In this document: positions 31,420-39,644 of the stretch, in pieces
How the letters are laid out: each line of letters begins with the position of its first letter
Numbering within the stretch: the first letter of the stretch is position 1
Source of the DNA: CAZCBX01 sp964497185
GTDB lineage: Bacteria; Bdellovibrionota_G; JALEGL01; JAGRMV01
Assembly: GCA_964497185.1 (NCBI GenBank)
Contig: CAZCBX010000016.1
Location: 1-47,006 of the forward strand
DNA: 47,006 nt
Direction: 5' to 3'
Made by a program: the position numbers and the translations under genes
Notes under the pieces: model-generated
What the model was told of the DNA's origin: nothing
What the model saw: the letters and a program-made list of their open reading frames with translations, nothing else
Database searches by the model: none

Positions 31420-31984
31420 GATTGATGGCTGAGGATGGGATGTTTTGCTTTTGGATTTGGGTTTTTAAGTCGGCCGTGTTTGGAATCAGTGGCCATAACG
31501 GTTGATCGACTTGAAGGGTGTGTAGGAGCGCTTGGGTTAGTTTGTGATCCCATTGTGTAACGAGTTGCGCGGCTTGATGCGACGAGACTTCTTTTCTGCA
31601 TTGAGGCGCTTGACAGTCGCAGGCAAAACTTTCTTCTAAGTTGAGCTGGGCGTAGTCGGTGGTCAATTCTTGGTCTTGTTTGATATCTTGCAAAGTGATG
31701 TCCACATGAAAGCCTGAGCTGAGCGTGTTGGGGTTGCAATTGTGGTTGATGTATTTGGCTTTGTCCCAGCATAAAACATGGGCACCATCTTGATTGCGGT
31801 AGGCATACCGGTCAAATTGTTTTCTGACTTCTGGCTCCAGTGTGTTTGGAAAATCTTTGGCAAATACACCGTCCAACGGATCTTGGACCCATGTGACTGT
31901 ACCAGCCGCAATGGCCTTTGTGGCAAAAAGCCCGTAGCCGATGGTGGGACCAATGTAGCGCAGCTCTAAATGGGGGTGCATCAT
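31397..31984 (-). CDS. SET-domain protein (lysine methyltransferase-like)
   Basis: A 195-residue bacterial SET-domain protein. Motifs are in the expected order: GPTIGYGLFAT (SAM-binding turn), KYINHNCNPNT (the NHxCxPN pseudoknot), LTTDYAQLN (the catalytic-tyrosine segment) and a post-SET-like zinc cluster CDCQAPQC. These would support protein-lysine methylation with S-adenosylmethionine. The C-terminal 60 residues are a polar helix region with no known domain. No histone-like substrate gene is nearby. SET genes are sporadic in bacteria and often acquired by transfer. The start is the first of two adjacent ATGs, with AGGA about 11 bp upstream. It lies 21 bp after the small acidic protein gene. 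Confidence 0.82.
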   Translation of the reverse strand: MMHPHLELRYIGPTIGYGLFATKAIAAGTVTWVQDPLDGVFAKDFPNTLEPEVRKQFDRYAYRNQDGAHVLCWDKAKYINHNCNPNTLSSGFHVDITLQDIKQDQELTTDYAQLNLEESFACDCQAPQCRKEVSSHQAAQLVTQWDHKLTQALLHTLQVDQPLWPLIPNTADLKTQIQKQNIPSSAINLMPEFQA

Positions 31985-32005
31985 GGCAGACTTTTTCCTT
32001 TGTTT

Positions 32006-32260
32006 TTAGTCTTCGTATTCCCATCCATGATCGTCCGCAACGTCTGGCTGAGTGTCCTCAAAGTCCTGATCTTCGGGATCCATGGGTAGGTTTTCAGGCT
32101 CTTCTTCCATGGGCGCGTCTTCCCAAACGGGTACATCGGAATCATCCTGGTTCATTGGCCAAGTGGTGGCGGTTTCTTCCATTTCCTCGACATCGTCCTG
32201 GGCGTGCAGGGGCATGCAATACAAACAACATAACGTAAAAATCCATAAAGCTTTGGTCAT
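32006..32260 (-). CDS. Small acidic secreted protein
   Basis: An 84-residue protein with a clear signal peptide (MTKALWIFTLCCLYC, cleavage after LHA near residue 20). The mature part is extremely acidic, with more than a third Asp or Glu and almost no basic residues, plus several Trp, Met and Pro. It is probably disordered and could bind calcium or cationic partners. An excellent AAGGAGGG ribosome site lies just before the ATG, which makes this a real gene despite its size. The SET-domain gene follows after 21 bp, so they are probably co-transcribed. No family is recognised. Confidence 0.72.
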   Translation of the reverse strand: MTKALWIFTLCCLYCMPLHAQDDVEEMEETATTWPMNQDDSDVPVWEDAPMEEEPENLPMDPEDQDFEDTQPDVADDHGWEYED

Positions 32261-32509
32261 AATCCCTCCTTGGAGATTGGGTAGAAACAGCTTTAAATTC
32301 CTTCAATACTGCGCTTGATTGGAACGGCTGTCATCAAAAATAAAGAAAAAAGTTGGATCGAAAAAATACGAGATTGATTGACGAAAAATTTGATTTGAGC
32401 ATCGTAGGATTGAGTTAGAATTCTAATAAATTTATGATTATATAATCTATAATTTTCAAAAATCTGAAATTTAGTCCAAATTTTAGCTTAAAAAGCTAAT
32501 TCGAAAATC

Positions 32510-34807
32510 TTATTCATAAGAAATATTTTGTAATGAGTTTGATCCAGAATTTATTATAAAATTCATTTGACCACAATTACCAATTGAGGCGTGATAAATA
32601 CCTCCATAAGTATTACCACTATTGTCATATGGAAAGTTCAAAAAATCATTATTTTCTGGATGGTGCCAGCCTTCATCATCTTTGTAAGATATATGGTAAT
32701 ATTCTTGAAACTGATACATTGATTTATAAATAATATATGCAAAACCTTCCGATGATACTTCTGCTCTAATGTAAGATTCAGAGGTGTGAGAGTCGTCGAC
32801 CTCTAGCACTGAAAATAAAGGTAATGTTACAGGAGCTGTCTTTAAATCTGGTTCAAAGATGTATTCTTCACTTTCCTTATAAACAAGCTTAGCACCTATA
32901 TTTGAAGATATAGTTTGATCATCAAAAGTGAAACTTTCTTCTGTATCAAGTTTTAAATATGCAGCGATGATGCCCTTGCCTTGTTCATTCATGTGGAATG
33001 TTAATCCAGGAGTAGCGAAATCATTAGAAAATTTTGCCAATTCTAAATTTTCAAAAGGGTAATCTAAACTAATATTAAAATTTTCTTGATTGTCTAAAAT
33101 ATCAAAACTAGAAAATGCGACACTGTATAAGTTAGATTCCTCATTTGACTGTAAAAGATATATTAAAGAGAGTTGACCATTGTTGCTTAGAGTTAGCTTT
33201 AAATTAGTTGGATTTTTATAAATACTACCGCCAGTATTATATACAGCGATGGTATTATTTTGATAAAAATTCTCTTTCCACTTTATTAATTCTATCCACT
33301 GCCCTTCATCTGTATCCAGTTTGTATAGTAAGCCAAATCCGTCTTTTGTAGCTGAGAATGAACTTTCTTCAAATTCATCAATGGAAGAGATAGTCTCAGC
33401 CATAGACCAATCATCATTAAATATGTAGGAGTAGACATTTTGGTTGTAGGATATTAGTAAAAAAACAGGTGTTTCAGGACTTACCCAATGCTCTAGGACT
33501 TTTGAATCGGTAATCTCATCTGTAGTGGATGTAATTAATTCATCTAGCGAGTGGCCATTTTTATAAATGGTTCTACTTCGGATACTAGTTACATTTCCTA
33601 AGATAGTCTTATATATAATTGCGTTAGCGTAAGGGTAATTACTAATGTGCAAAATGCTCTCAATCTCTATATCTTGAAGAACAAATGTCTCGTTTGTAAA
33701 ATTATTTATATTTGAGTCATTAGTGTAATGAGATCGATGATACATCGTCTTTGATTCTGACAAAAGTGAATCATATTGTGACCAAAGAATATCTGAAAAG
33801 CCATTATCGTCTATATAACCACTAATATATTGTACATCATACTCTTCCTTTGTCATAAATTCGCTGGTGTTTATATTTAGCATTGTCTGGTTTCCCACTC
33901 GTTGATTAAAATTAGGGTGAGTCCAGGAATTCTCAGAAGCATTATAATAAGATAAATAAGAAGCTTTAGGAGAGCTATATTCACTTACAGGTAAACCGAT
34001 CTCCTTGCCTTCCCAAACCATCGCCAAATCACTATACTTATTTTTTTTAATTATTATTTCTGGATCATTGTAAATAAAATTACTGTTAAAATAACCGCTT
34101 GATTGATCAAATAGATCAGATAAATTAGTCCATTGTGGCGGTGAGCAGTTGATTTTAAGATCATTTATATTCTTATCGGTAAAAACACCTCTAGATTTTT
34201 CAAAATAACAGCATTGATTAGCTGGGTGTTTTTCAATTTGTATTGAGAAAAGCTGCCCTTTTTCATATTTTAAATCAAAAGTAAAAGAATCACCCTCTAT
34301 TTCAATTTGTTCATTATTAACAGTTTCTCTAAGTATGATGCCATCAGAAAAGCTTAAAAGGTCCCCCCCCAATGTTAGAGGCTGTCCAAATTGGATTTTT
34401 AAGCAGTATGATGTAGTTTCTTTATCTAAAGCTTTAACATTTGAACCCAAAAAAGCTTCTTTGTTAAAAGAAAGATAAATACATTCTTTACTACTATCAT
34501 TTACATGATTTTTTATTGCTTTTCCCTTAAAGTGGATCAACGCAATTCGATCTTCTTTTTTTTCGATCACTAAATCTAATCCTTGCGGTACCATACCATC
34601 TATTGAATATTGCAAATTTTCTGAAAAAGATGACCCTTCTGAAATATCTTTAGTCCAAAAAAAATTTTCTAAATTAATTTCTTTTGATTGTATTGAACCG
34701 TCATTACTGTCTTCGATTTCATGAAATATAAGTATTTGATTAGACTTAGGATTGGAATTAGAGCTACATCCAGCAAAAAAAACGATTATTAAAAGTAAAT
34801 ATTTCAT
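32510..34807 (-). CDS. Large AT-rich lipoprotein, beta-propeller-like
   Basis: A 765-residue lipoprotein with a signal peptide ending in lipobox FAGC (Cys14). Residues about 195-225 read CCYFEKSRGVFTDKNINDLKINC, a Cys-flanked beta module like those before repeat domains in other surface lipoproteins. The rest is rich in short beta strands, aromatic residues, Asn and Ser. Recurring aromatic blocks (LSYYNASENSWTHP, YHISYKDDEGWHHP) suggest a beta-propeller of about six or seven blades, though I cannot delimit them. The DNA is far more AT-rich than its neighbours and codon use follows this, pointing to recent transfer. A GGAGA site precedes the ATG. It is divergent from the OmpA lipoprotein gene. 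A surface adhesin or sensor is a guess. Confidence 0.75.
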   Translation of the reverse strand: MKYLLLIIVFFAGCSSNSNPKSNQILIFHEIEDSNDGSIQSKEINLENFFWTKDISEGSSFSENLQYSIDGMVPQGLDLVIEKKEDRIALIHFKGKAIKNHVNDSSKECIYLSFNKEAFLGSNVKALDKETTSYCLKIQFGQPLTLGGDLLSFSDGIILRETVNNEQIEIEGDSFTFDLKYEKGQLFSIQIEKHPANQCCYFEKSRGVFTDKNINDLKINCSPPQWTNLSDLFDQSSGYFNSNFIYNDPEIIIKKNKYSDLAMVWEGKEIGLPVSEYSSPKASYLSYYNASENSWTHPNFNQRVGNQTMLNINTSEFMTKEEYDVQYISGYIDDNGFSDILWSQYDSLLSESKTMYHRSHYTNDSNINNFTNETFVLQDIEIESILHISNYPYANAIIYKTILGNVTSIRSRTIYKNGHSLDELITSTTDEITDSKVLEHWVSPETPVFLLISYNQNVYSYIFNDDWSMAETISSIDEFEESSFSATKDGFGLLYKLDTDEGQWIELIKWKENFYQNNTIAVYNTGGSIYKNPTNLKLTLSNNGQLSLIYLLQSNEESNLYSVAFSSFDILDNQENFNISLDYPFENLELAKFSNDFATPGLTFHMNEQGKGIIAAYLKLDTEESFTFDDQTISSNIGAKLVYKESEEYIFEPDLKTAPVTLPLFSVLEVDDSHTSESYIRAEVSSEGFAYIIYKSMYQFQEYYHISYKDDEGWHHPENNDFLNFPYDNSGNTYGGIYHASIGNCGQMNFIINSGSNSLQNISYE

Positions 34808-35057
34808 ATTTCGATCTCCAAATTTTTTAATTTAAATCATCTTTATCACTTATGGATTATTATGATGTAAATATTTTTTAAGCAATAAATATGCCATGAT
34901 AGACTTTTTCGTATGTATTGTTTCCATTATTTTTTGTGTTATCAGATTTTTATCAGTGAATATCGCTAGATCGATAGCCTTTCTAGGTAAAAAAGTGGTA
35001 TTTTTTTGATTCTTGTGTAACAAAACAAAAAAAATGCCAACCCACTGGAGGGATTTG

Positions 35058-35876
35058 ATGAAACACACTACACACTTTCGTTCTTTTCAATTTTTGTCTT
35101 TTGCGGCTTTTGCTTGTTTGGTGATGGCTGTCGGCTGTGCCAAGGATAAAGCGCCCACCGCGTTGCTGGATCAAGCCAAGTCAGAGATTTCCGCTTTTGA
35201 GCAAAACGCGACGGATCCTGCCAAGTATTCTGGCTATGAACAAGCCGTTGAGAGTTACAACAGCGCATTGGAAGCGGTGGAGGAAAAAGAATATCCTCTG
35301 GCTGAAAGAGATGCCAAACTCGCGTTAACCAGCATCGAATTGGCCAAGACCAATATGAGCAAAATGGATGTTGAGATGAAGTCAGCCAAAGCGTTGGCTT
35401 TGACCCAAAGCAAGCTGATGCAAACTGAGTCAGAGCTTCAACAAAAACAATCAGAGCTTGAGTCTGAAAAAACAAAAAATCAATCTTTGGTGTCACAGCT
35501 TCGTTTTATGGAAGCCAAGGAAACCGAGCGTGGGGTGATGCTCACCTTGCGCGACATGATGTTTGGTTTTGATGAAGCCAATTTGACCGATGGCGCCAGA
35601 AAGAAATTGGTCGATGTGGCCAAAGTGTTGAAACAAACACCGGATCGTCGCATTGTGGTGGAAGGCCACACCGATAGCGTGGGCAGCGATGAATACAATC
35701 AGAGCTTGTCTGAAAAAAGAGCGCTGTCAGTCAAATCACAATTGATTCGAGAAGACATCAAACCTGGTCGGATTGAAGCCAAAGGTCTGGGAGAAGAATA
35801 TCCCAAAGCCCCGAACTCCACAGAAGCAGGTCGTCAAGAAAACCGTCGGGTTGAAATCACGATTTTGAACGACTAA
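35058..35876 (+). CDS. OmpA-family peptidoglycan-binding lipoprotein
   Basis: An outer-membrane lipoprotein anchoring the membrane to peptidoglycan. I start it at the ATG at 35058, which has a strong GGAGGG site, rather than the upstream TTG at 35013. The signal peptide ends in lipobox AVGC. Residues about 30-90 are a helical DUF4398-like region (LLDQAKSEISAFEQ, YPLAERDAKLAL). A coiled coil follows (about 95-145, ESELQQKQSELESEK), then a C-terminal OmpA/MotB domain (about 155-270) with MMFGFDEANLTDGA and EGHTDSVGSDEYNQSLSEKRA. These include the Asp and Arg residues that bind diaminopimelate. A clear terminator follows. It is Pal-like in layout, but the coiled coil makes it longer than Pal. 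Confidence 0.87.
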   Translation: MKHTTHFRSFQFLSFAAFACLVMAVGCAKDKAPTALLDQAKSEISAFEQNATDPAKYSGYEQAVESYNSALEAVEEKEYPLAERDAKLALTSIELAKTNMSKMDVEMKSAKALALTQSKLMQTESELQQKQSELESEKTKNQSLVSQLRFMEAKETERGVMLTLRDMMFGFDEANLTDGARKKLVDVAKVLKQTPDRRIVVEGHTDSVGSDEYNQSLSEKRALSVKSQLIREDIKPGRIEAKGLGEEYPKAPNSTEAGRQENRRVEITILND

Positions 35877-35902
35877 AATCGTTTTTAATTGATAACAAAA
35901 GG

Positions 35903-35935
35903 GCCTTGGTTGTTAAGCTTCCAAGGCTTTTTTTT
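35903..35935 (+). terminator. Intrinsic terminator after the OmpA lipoprotein gene
   Basis: GCCTTGG (35903-35909) pairs with CCAAGGC (35921-35927) around an 11-nt loop, followed directly by eight Ts (35928-35935). It lies 26 bp after the stop codon. Confidence 0.88.
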
Positions 35936-36012
35936 GCCTGCAAGCAGCAAGGTGAACCTCATACCTAACTTCCGCAAGAGATCTTATCCGTCATTCATGG
36001 TAATGACGCAGC

Positions 36013-37155
36013 ATGTTTGAACAAAAATGGATTGCATTTGTTATTTTCATGAGTTGTGGCTGTATTGGATCACTGACGGGCTGCTCAGGCTCCGATGAGC
36101 GAGAATCACAGCAAACACAAGAAAGCCGTGATAGCATTGGCACACTGGATGACCCTCAAATTTATTTTGTTCCAGAGGGGGCGTCTCGCTTTTATTATGT
36201 CGGCGATGACCAAGAAAGTAGCGTGCAAACCAATGCGATGGGCGATGCGCAAGTATTGTATTATGACGTGTATGCGCCAACACAACCGGCACAAAGTTAT
36301 GCACGAACCGTGCTTTTTCTTCATGGTGGCGGTTACCAAGGCGGATATGCCAACGATGAAAAAGTGGTGGCTCAGTGTCGATATTTTGCTTCGCTGAATC
36401 AGTGGTGTGTCAGCATCGAATATCGCCGGGGGTGGCTTACCCAAACAGGCGCTATTTCCACCCTTGACCTTAACAACGAAGACGATCAGACGCTAAGGCA
36501 AGCGCTAGAGATGGCCAAAACCGATGTGCTTCATGCTTGGGATCACCTAAGCACCACCGCAGCACCTCAATTGGATATGCCTACAGAATATTTGGTGGTC
36601 GGTACCAGTGCGGGGGGATCGATTGCTTCTCGTATTACGTTGACGCATCCTGAACTAACGCATGAGGTTGACGGTGTGATTATCGGTTTTGGCACGCACC
36701 CTGTGGATGAACCAGTGCTTTCATCGCGCGCTGATATTCCTGTGGTGTTGCAAGGTGGAATGGTGGACATTGTCAGTCCTTTCTATACCAACCATGCATG
36801 GTTTGACCCTGATGTGGTGATGGCCAAAGGAATGATGAATTTATACGAAGAACTTCAAAGTAAAAACTTTCACGCACGCTTTTATCTATCTGCTCAACAG
36901 GGACATGGTTTTGGGTTTTATGGCTCACCAAGTTTCTTGCCTAAACACTATGGGGAGGCGCTTTTGTATTTTGCTCAGGTGGCTACGGGTACAGCGCCTG
37001 ATAATTACATTGAATTTGGCTTTGCCCTTTCAGACCCCACAGTGCCTGTAGAGGCGGGAGAGCGCATCAACACACTGGATCAGCCCAATTTTAGATACGA
37101 GCCCTATCAAACGTCGTTGGAAGAAGGTGCGTTGCCATCGAGCATTGACTTTTAA
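36013..37155 (+). CDS. Lipoprotein alpha/beta-hydrolase (esterase)
   Basis: A 380-residue surface or periplasmic lipoprotein with a signal peptide ending in LTGC. The hydrolase domain has an oxyanion loop LFLHGGGYQGG (HGGG type, as in hormone-sensitive lipase and BD-FAE esterases). The nucleophile elbow is GTSAGG (Ser near residue 200), the likely acid is in GGMVDIVSP (about residue 256) and the likely base is in QQGHGFGF (about residue 300). All three catalytic residues are thus present and in the right order. The N-terminal 30 residues after the lipidated Cys are a polar linker. The substrate is unknown; feruloyl or acyl esters would suit the fold. It converges on an MFS gene with a 4-bp stop-to-stop overlap. 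Confidence 0.83.
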   Translation: MFEQKWIAFVIFMSCGCIGSLTGCSGSDERESQQTQESRDSIGTLDDPQIYFVPEGASRFYYVGDDQESSVQTNAMGDAQVLYYDVYAPTQPAQSYARTVLFLHGGGYQGGYANDEKVVAQCRYFASLNQWCVSIEYRRGWLTQTGAISTLDLNNEDDQTLRQALEMAKTDVLHAWDHLSTTAAPQLDMPTEYLVVGTSAGGSIASRITLTHPELTHEVDGVIIGFGTHPVDEPVLSSRADIPVVLQGGMVDIVSPFYTNHAWFDPDVVMAKGMMNLYEELQSKNFHARFYLSAQQGHGFGFYGSPSFLPKHYGEALLYFAQVATGTAPDNYIEFGFALSDPTVPVEAGERINTLDQPNFRYEPYQTSLEEGALPSSIDF

Positions 37156-38477
37156 TGGGGCAGCGATGCGGCTTTTTTTCGTGGGTTGGTTGTAAAAAAT
37201 GAAGCGATCATGACGGAAACCGGCATCACCAAGGCAACATATAAAATCAATTGGTAGCTGCCTGAAAACACTTTGCCTTGGCTAAACATGTATGGGCCCA
37301 TGGCGCTTGCGCCCACCATCCATGCAGTGACCACGCCCATGATTGCGCCCAGGTGAAGGCGGCCAAATAGTTTGGGCCATGCGGCAGCCGTGAGCAGGGA
37401 AAAAATTCCGCTGGAGATGCCCATGCCCAATGCGGTGACCATAAAACCCAAGTCGGTGCCAAAGCTTTGCAAGCCCAGGAGCGACATGGCCAAACTGGCT
37501 TGCATGACGCAGAGAATGTACTTTAGCGCGAGCCGGTCGCTGCAATATCCAGCAACCAGCTCTGAAATAACGGCGACCACACTGATGGGAATAAATATTT
37601 GAAAGGCTTTTTCAGAAGTCAAACCGGCTTCAAAACCAATGTCGGCAATGTGAAACGTTACGGCTGTCATCAGCAGGGCTTGGCCTGCCGCACCCAAATT
37701 AAACACCCAAAAGGTAAAAGTCTTTTTTGCTTCCTTGTCGGTAAAGTTGGTGGTGTGCGCGTCTTCTCTTAGGGTGTCATTTTCATCCTGGCTTACCTTT
37801 GCACCATCCACCGCGATATTGTAGTGCTCGGGTGAGCGGCGAAAGAACAAATAGGCCAAGAGTGCAAAGCCAAGCAACACACCCGCCAAGACATGCAAAC
37901 TGCCTCTCCAACCAAAGCCAGTGATGAGTTGATTGATGACATAGGGTGTGACGCCAAAAGCAAAGGCCACAAACGTGCCACTGATGCCCAGCATTAAACC
38001 TCGTTTTTTTTCAAACCAACGACTCATCATGGTGCGAGAAGCCATGGTTAACTGGCCTTGGCCAAAGTGACGAATGCCAAAAAAACAAATAAAAAGCACA
38101 ATCAAGGATGCATAGGATGCCAACGCTTGAAAGCATTGGGCCAATTGATGGGTGATTTGATCGACGTAGGAGAGAGCGGTTAAGAAGAGCGCGAGGCCAC
38201 AACCTGCAATCACGGCCAAAAACCGTGAGCCACGACGATCCAACAATCTTCCCGCCAAAGGAAGCATAAAGGCACTGGATAACGTGCCAAACAAATACAT
38301 TAAACTTAGAGATAAACGGCTCACGCCCAAGGCTTCAATTAAGTGTTCGGTGTATACGCTTACGCCCATGGTTTGTCCGGGTACGCTTGCAATGACGCCT
38401 ACGGTGCCAACGGCAAGGACAACGTAGCCGTAATAGATACCACGACGTTGAAAAATTTCTGGAAGGCTGCGAGACAT
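37152..38477 (-). CDS. MFS transporter
   Basis: Inner-membrane permease of the major facilitator superfamily. I start it at the ATG at 38475-38477, which has an AAGGAT site 6 bp upstream; the open frame runs to 38678, but that extension is not membrane-like. The 441 residues form 12 membrane helices with a longer central loop (about 215-245, charged). Between TM2 and TM3 is GRLLDRRGSR, the classical MFS loop motif. The N-terminus (RGIYYGYVVLAVGTVGVIASVPGQTMGVSVY) resembles the oxalate/formate-antiporter and monocarboxylate-type branch of the MFS. The neighbouring esterase could supply a substrate, but the genes converge, so a shared pathway is uncertain. Confidence 0.83.
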   Translation of the reverse strand: MSRSLPEIFQRRGIYYGYVVLAVGTVGVIASVPGQTMGVSVYTEHLIEALGVSRLSLSLMYLFGTLSSAFMLPLAGRLLDRRGSRFLAVIAGCGLALFLTALSYVDQITHQLAQCFQALASYASLIVLFICFFGIRHFGQGQLTMASRTMMSRWFEKKRGLMLGISGTFVAFAFGVTPYVINQLITGFGWRGSLHVLAGVLLGFALLAYLFFRRSPEHYNIAVDGAKVSQDENDTLREDAHTTNFTDKEAKKTFTFWVFNLGAAGQALLMTAVTFHIADIGFEAGLTSEKAFQIFIPISVVAVISELVAGYCSDRLALKYILCVMQASLAMSLLGLQSFGTDLGFMVTALGMGISSGIFSLLTAAAWPKLFGRLHLGAIMGVVTAWMVGASAMGPYMFSQGKVFSGSYQLILYVALVMPVSVMIASFFTTNPRKKAASLPH

Positions 38478-38616
38478 TTGTATCCTTGATGTTTGGGTAA
38501 AAGAATTAAGGCAGCGTTCTACCTTATTCAGACTTAATCTTGAACCATTCTTTTGAAAAATCAGGGTGATTACCATGCAATCCTTTGTAGAACTGGATGC
38601 CAGCCCCCTTAAAAAG

Positions 38617-38639
38617 CATTGCACGCTGCGCTTGCAATG
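38617..38639. promoter_or_regulatory. Inverted repeat between divergent genes (operator candidate)
   Basis: CATTGCA (38617-38623) and TGCAATG (38633-38639) form a 7-bp perfect inverted repeat with a 9-bp spacer in the divergent region between the MFS gene and the small lipoprotein gene. It is followed by GATAGAGTATAAC, which may contain a -10 element for the rightward gene. It could be an operator for a dimeric regulator. No regulator gene is adjacent. Confidence 0.35.
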
Positions 38640-38696
38640 ATAGAGTATAACAAAAAGTAAACATGAACTGGTTTCCAAGCAAGAAAAGGTTAAGAA

Positions 38697-39176
38697 TTGA
38701 AGATGATGCTACAATCCATGTATGACGGTTTCGCGTTCGCCCAATGGCGTACAATGGGCGTGTTGTTTCTATCTTTTGCCAGCTTCGCAATCACTGGCTG
38801 TGGCGATGGCGGCGGGGGCAACACCATCCAAGCCAACGCTTCGGTGGTTGACTTTCCATTGGCTGAATACAACCAAAGCACGGCCAACGATTGTGGATTG
38901 TTTGACCAGGATTCCACCATCCAAGAAGCTGAAACCGGCAGAGAATGCGTGCGAAGTGCTTTTGAACAATGTGCAGAGTCGAAATTTTACATCGAGTTTC
39001 GGCAGAACAACAATCAGTCTTTTCACTCTTTTGTATTAACCCGTGAGGATTGTTCCATTCGGGTGCATGTGGTGTCCAACACCGATGAACTACCCATTGG
39101 CGAAGCCCTTGAAATTTGCGACGAGCTGCCCGCTGAGCAAAGTCCAGAAACCGCCTGCGGCATTGACGAAGATTAA
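38697..39176 (+). CDS. Small Cys-rich lipoprotein
   Basis: A lipoprotein of up to 159 residues with lipobox ITGC, followed by a glycine spacer (GDGGGG) typical of lipoproteins. The mature part has seven further cysteines (for example NDCGLF, RECVRSAFEQCAE, REDCSIRV, EICDEL, ACGIDED), which suggests several disulfide bonds in the periplasm or on the surface. The C-terminus is acidic. A TTG at 38697 with AAGG 7 bp upstream is one start; ATGs at 38703, 38706 and 38718 are alternatives that keep the signal peptide. It is divergent from the MFS gene and converges on the cupredoxin gene with 21 bp between stops. Function unknown. Confidence 0.62.
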   Translation: MKMMLQSMYDGFAFAQWRTMGVLFLSFASFAITGCGDGGGGNTIQANASVVDFPLAEYNQSTANDCGLFDQDSTIQEAETGRECVRSAFEQCAESKFYIEFRQNNNQSFHSFVLTREDCSIRVHVVSNTDELPIGEALEICDELPAEQSPETACGIDED

Positions 39177-39197
39177 AAAGCGGCTCTTTTTTTAAAA

Positions 39198-39641
39198 TTA
39201 CTGAATTTTTGCTAAATATTGATCCAGTCTGCTTTTGTTGGTGATTTGTTTTGCACGATAATCTGCAAAAAATGTTTCAGCCAATGTTCGGTTGACCGCT
39301 TCTCCAACTTGAATGATGCCCATCATGGACATGATGGCGTGATTGCCGCATTCATAAATGTAGATGCCGGGGTGCGAAAGGGTGATGCGAATGGTTTCAT
39401 CGGTGGCCGCTTTCCAGCTGGCTGCTTTTTCAGGTACAAAAACCGATTGGCTGTTGTGCCCTTGATCCACGGGAACAAATTCAATGGTGTCACCGACTTC
39501 AACATGCAAATACCCTGGCACAAAAACCATGCTTTGACCGTTTGCATTGTTTTTCATTTCAATGGTGTGATGTTTGGCGCCAACCCATGTCGGAGCCAAA
39601 CACAAACACAACCAGATGAATTTTTTTATGGGTTTTGACAA
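39198..39641 (-). CDS. Pseudoazurin-like cupredoxin
   Basis: A periplasmic blue-copper electron carrier of 147 residues. It has a signal peptide (cleavage after VGA near residue 22) and a cupredoxin fold with all four type-1 copper ligands: His in DQGHNSQS, and Cys, His and Met in CGNHAIMSM, spaced C-x2-H-x4-M exactly as in pseudoazurin. The C-terminal helical extension after IIQVGE is also pseudoazurin-like. The only start in frame is a TTG 3 bp after the katG stop, with no ribosome site, so translation probably depends on ribosomes finishing katG. This ties the protein to the exported peroxidase, perhaps as an electron donor; that role is inference. Confidence 0.85.
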   Translation of the reverse strand: MSKPIKKFIWLCLCLAPTWVGAKHHTIEMKNNANGQSMVFVPGYLHVEVGDTIEFVPVDQGHNSQSVFVPEKAASWKAATDETIRITLSHPGIYIYECGNHAIMSMMGIIQVGEAVNRTLAETFFADYRAKQITNKSRLDQYLAKIQ

Positions 39642-39644
39642 GGA

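Noticed and set aside
34850..35068. 72-residue minus-strand open frame before the OmpA lipoprotein gene
   Set aside because: It covers the divergent promoter region and the strong ribosome site of the OmpA gene, and its product has no recognisable feature.
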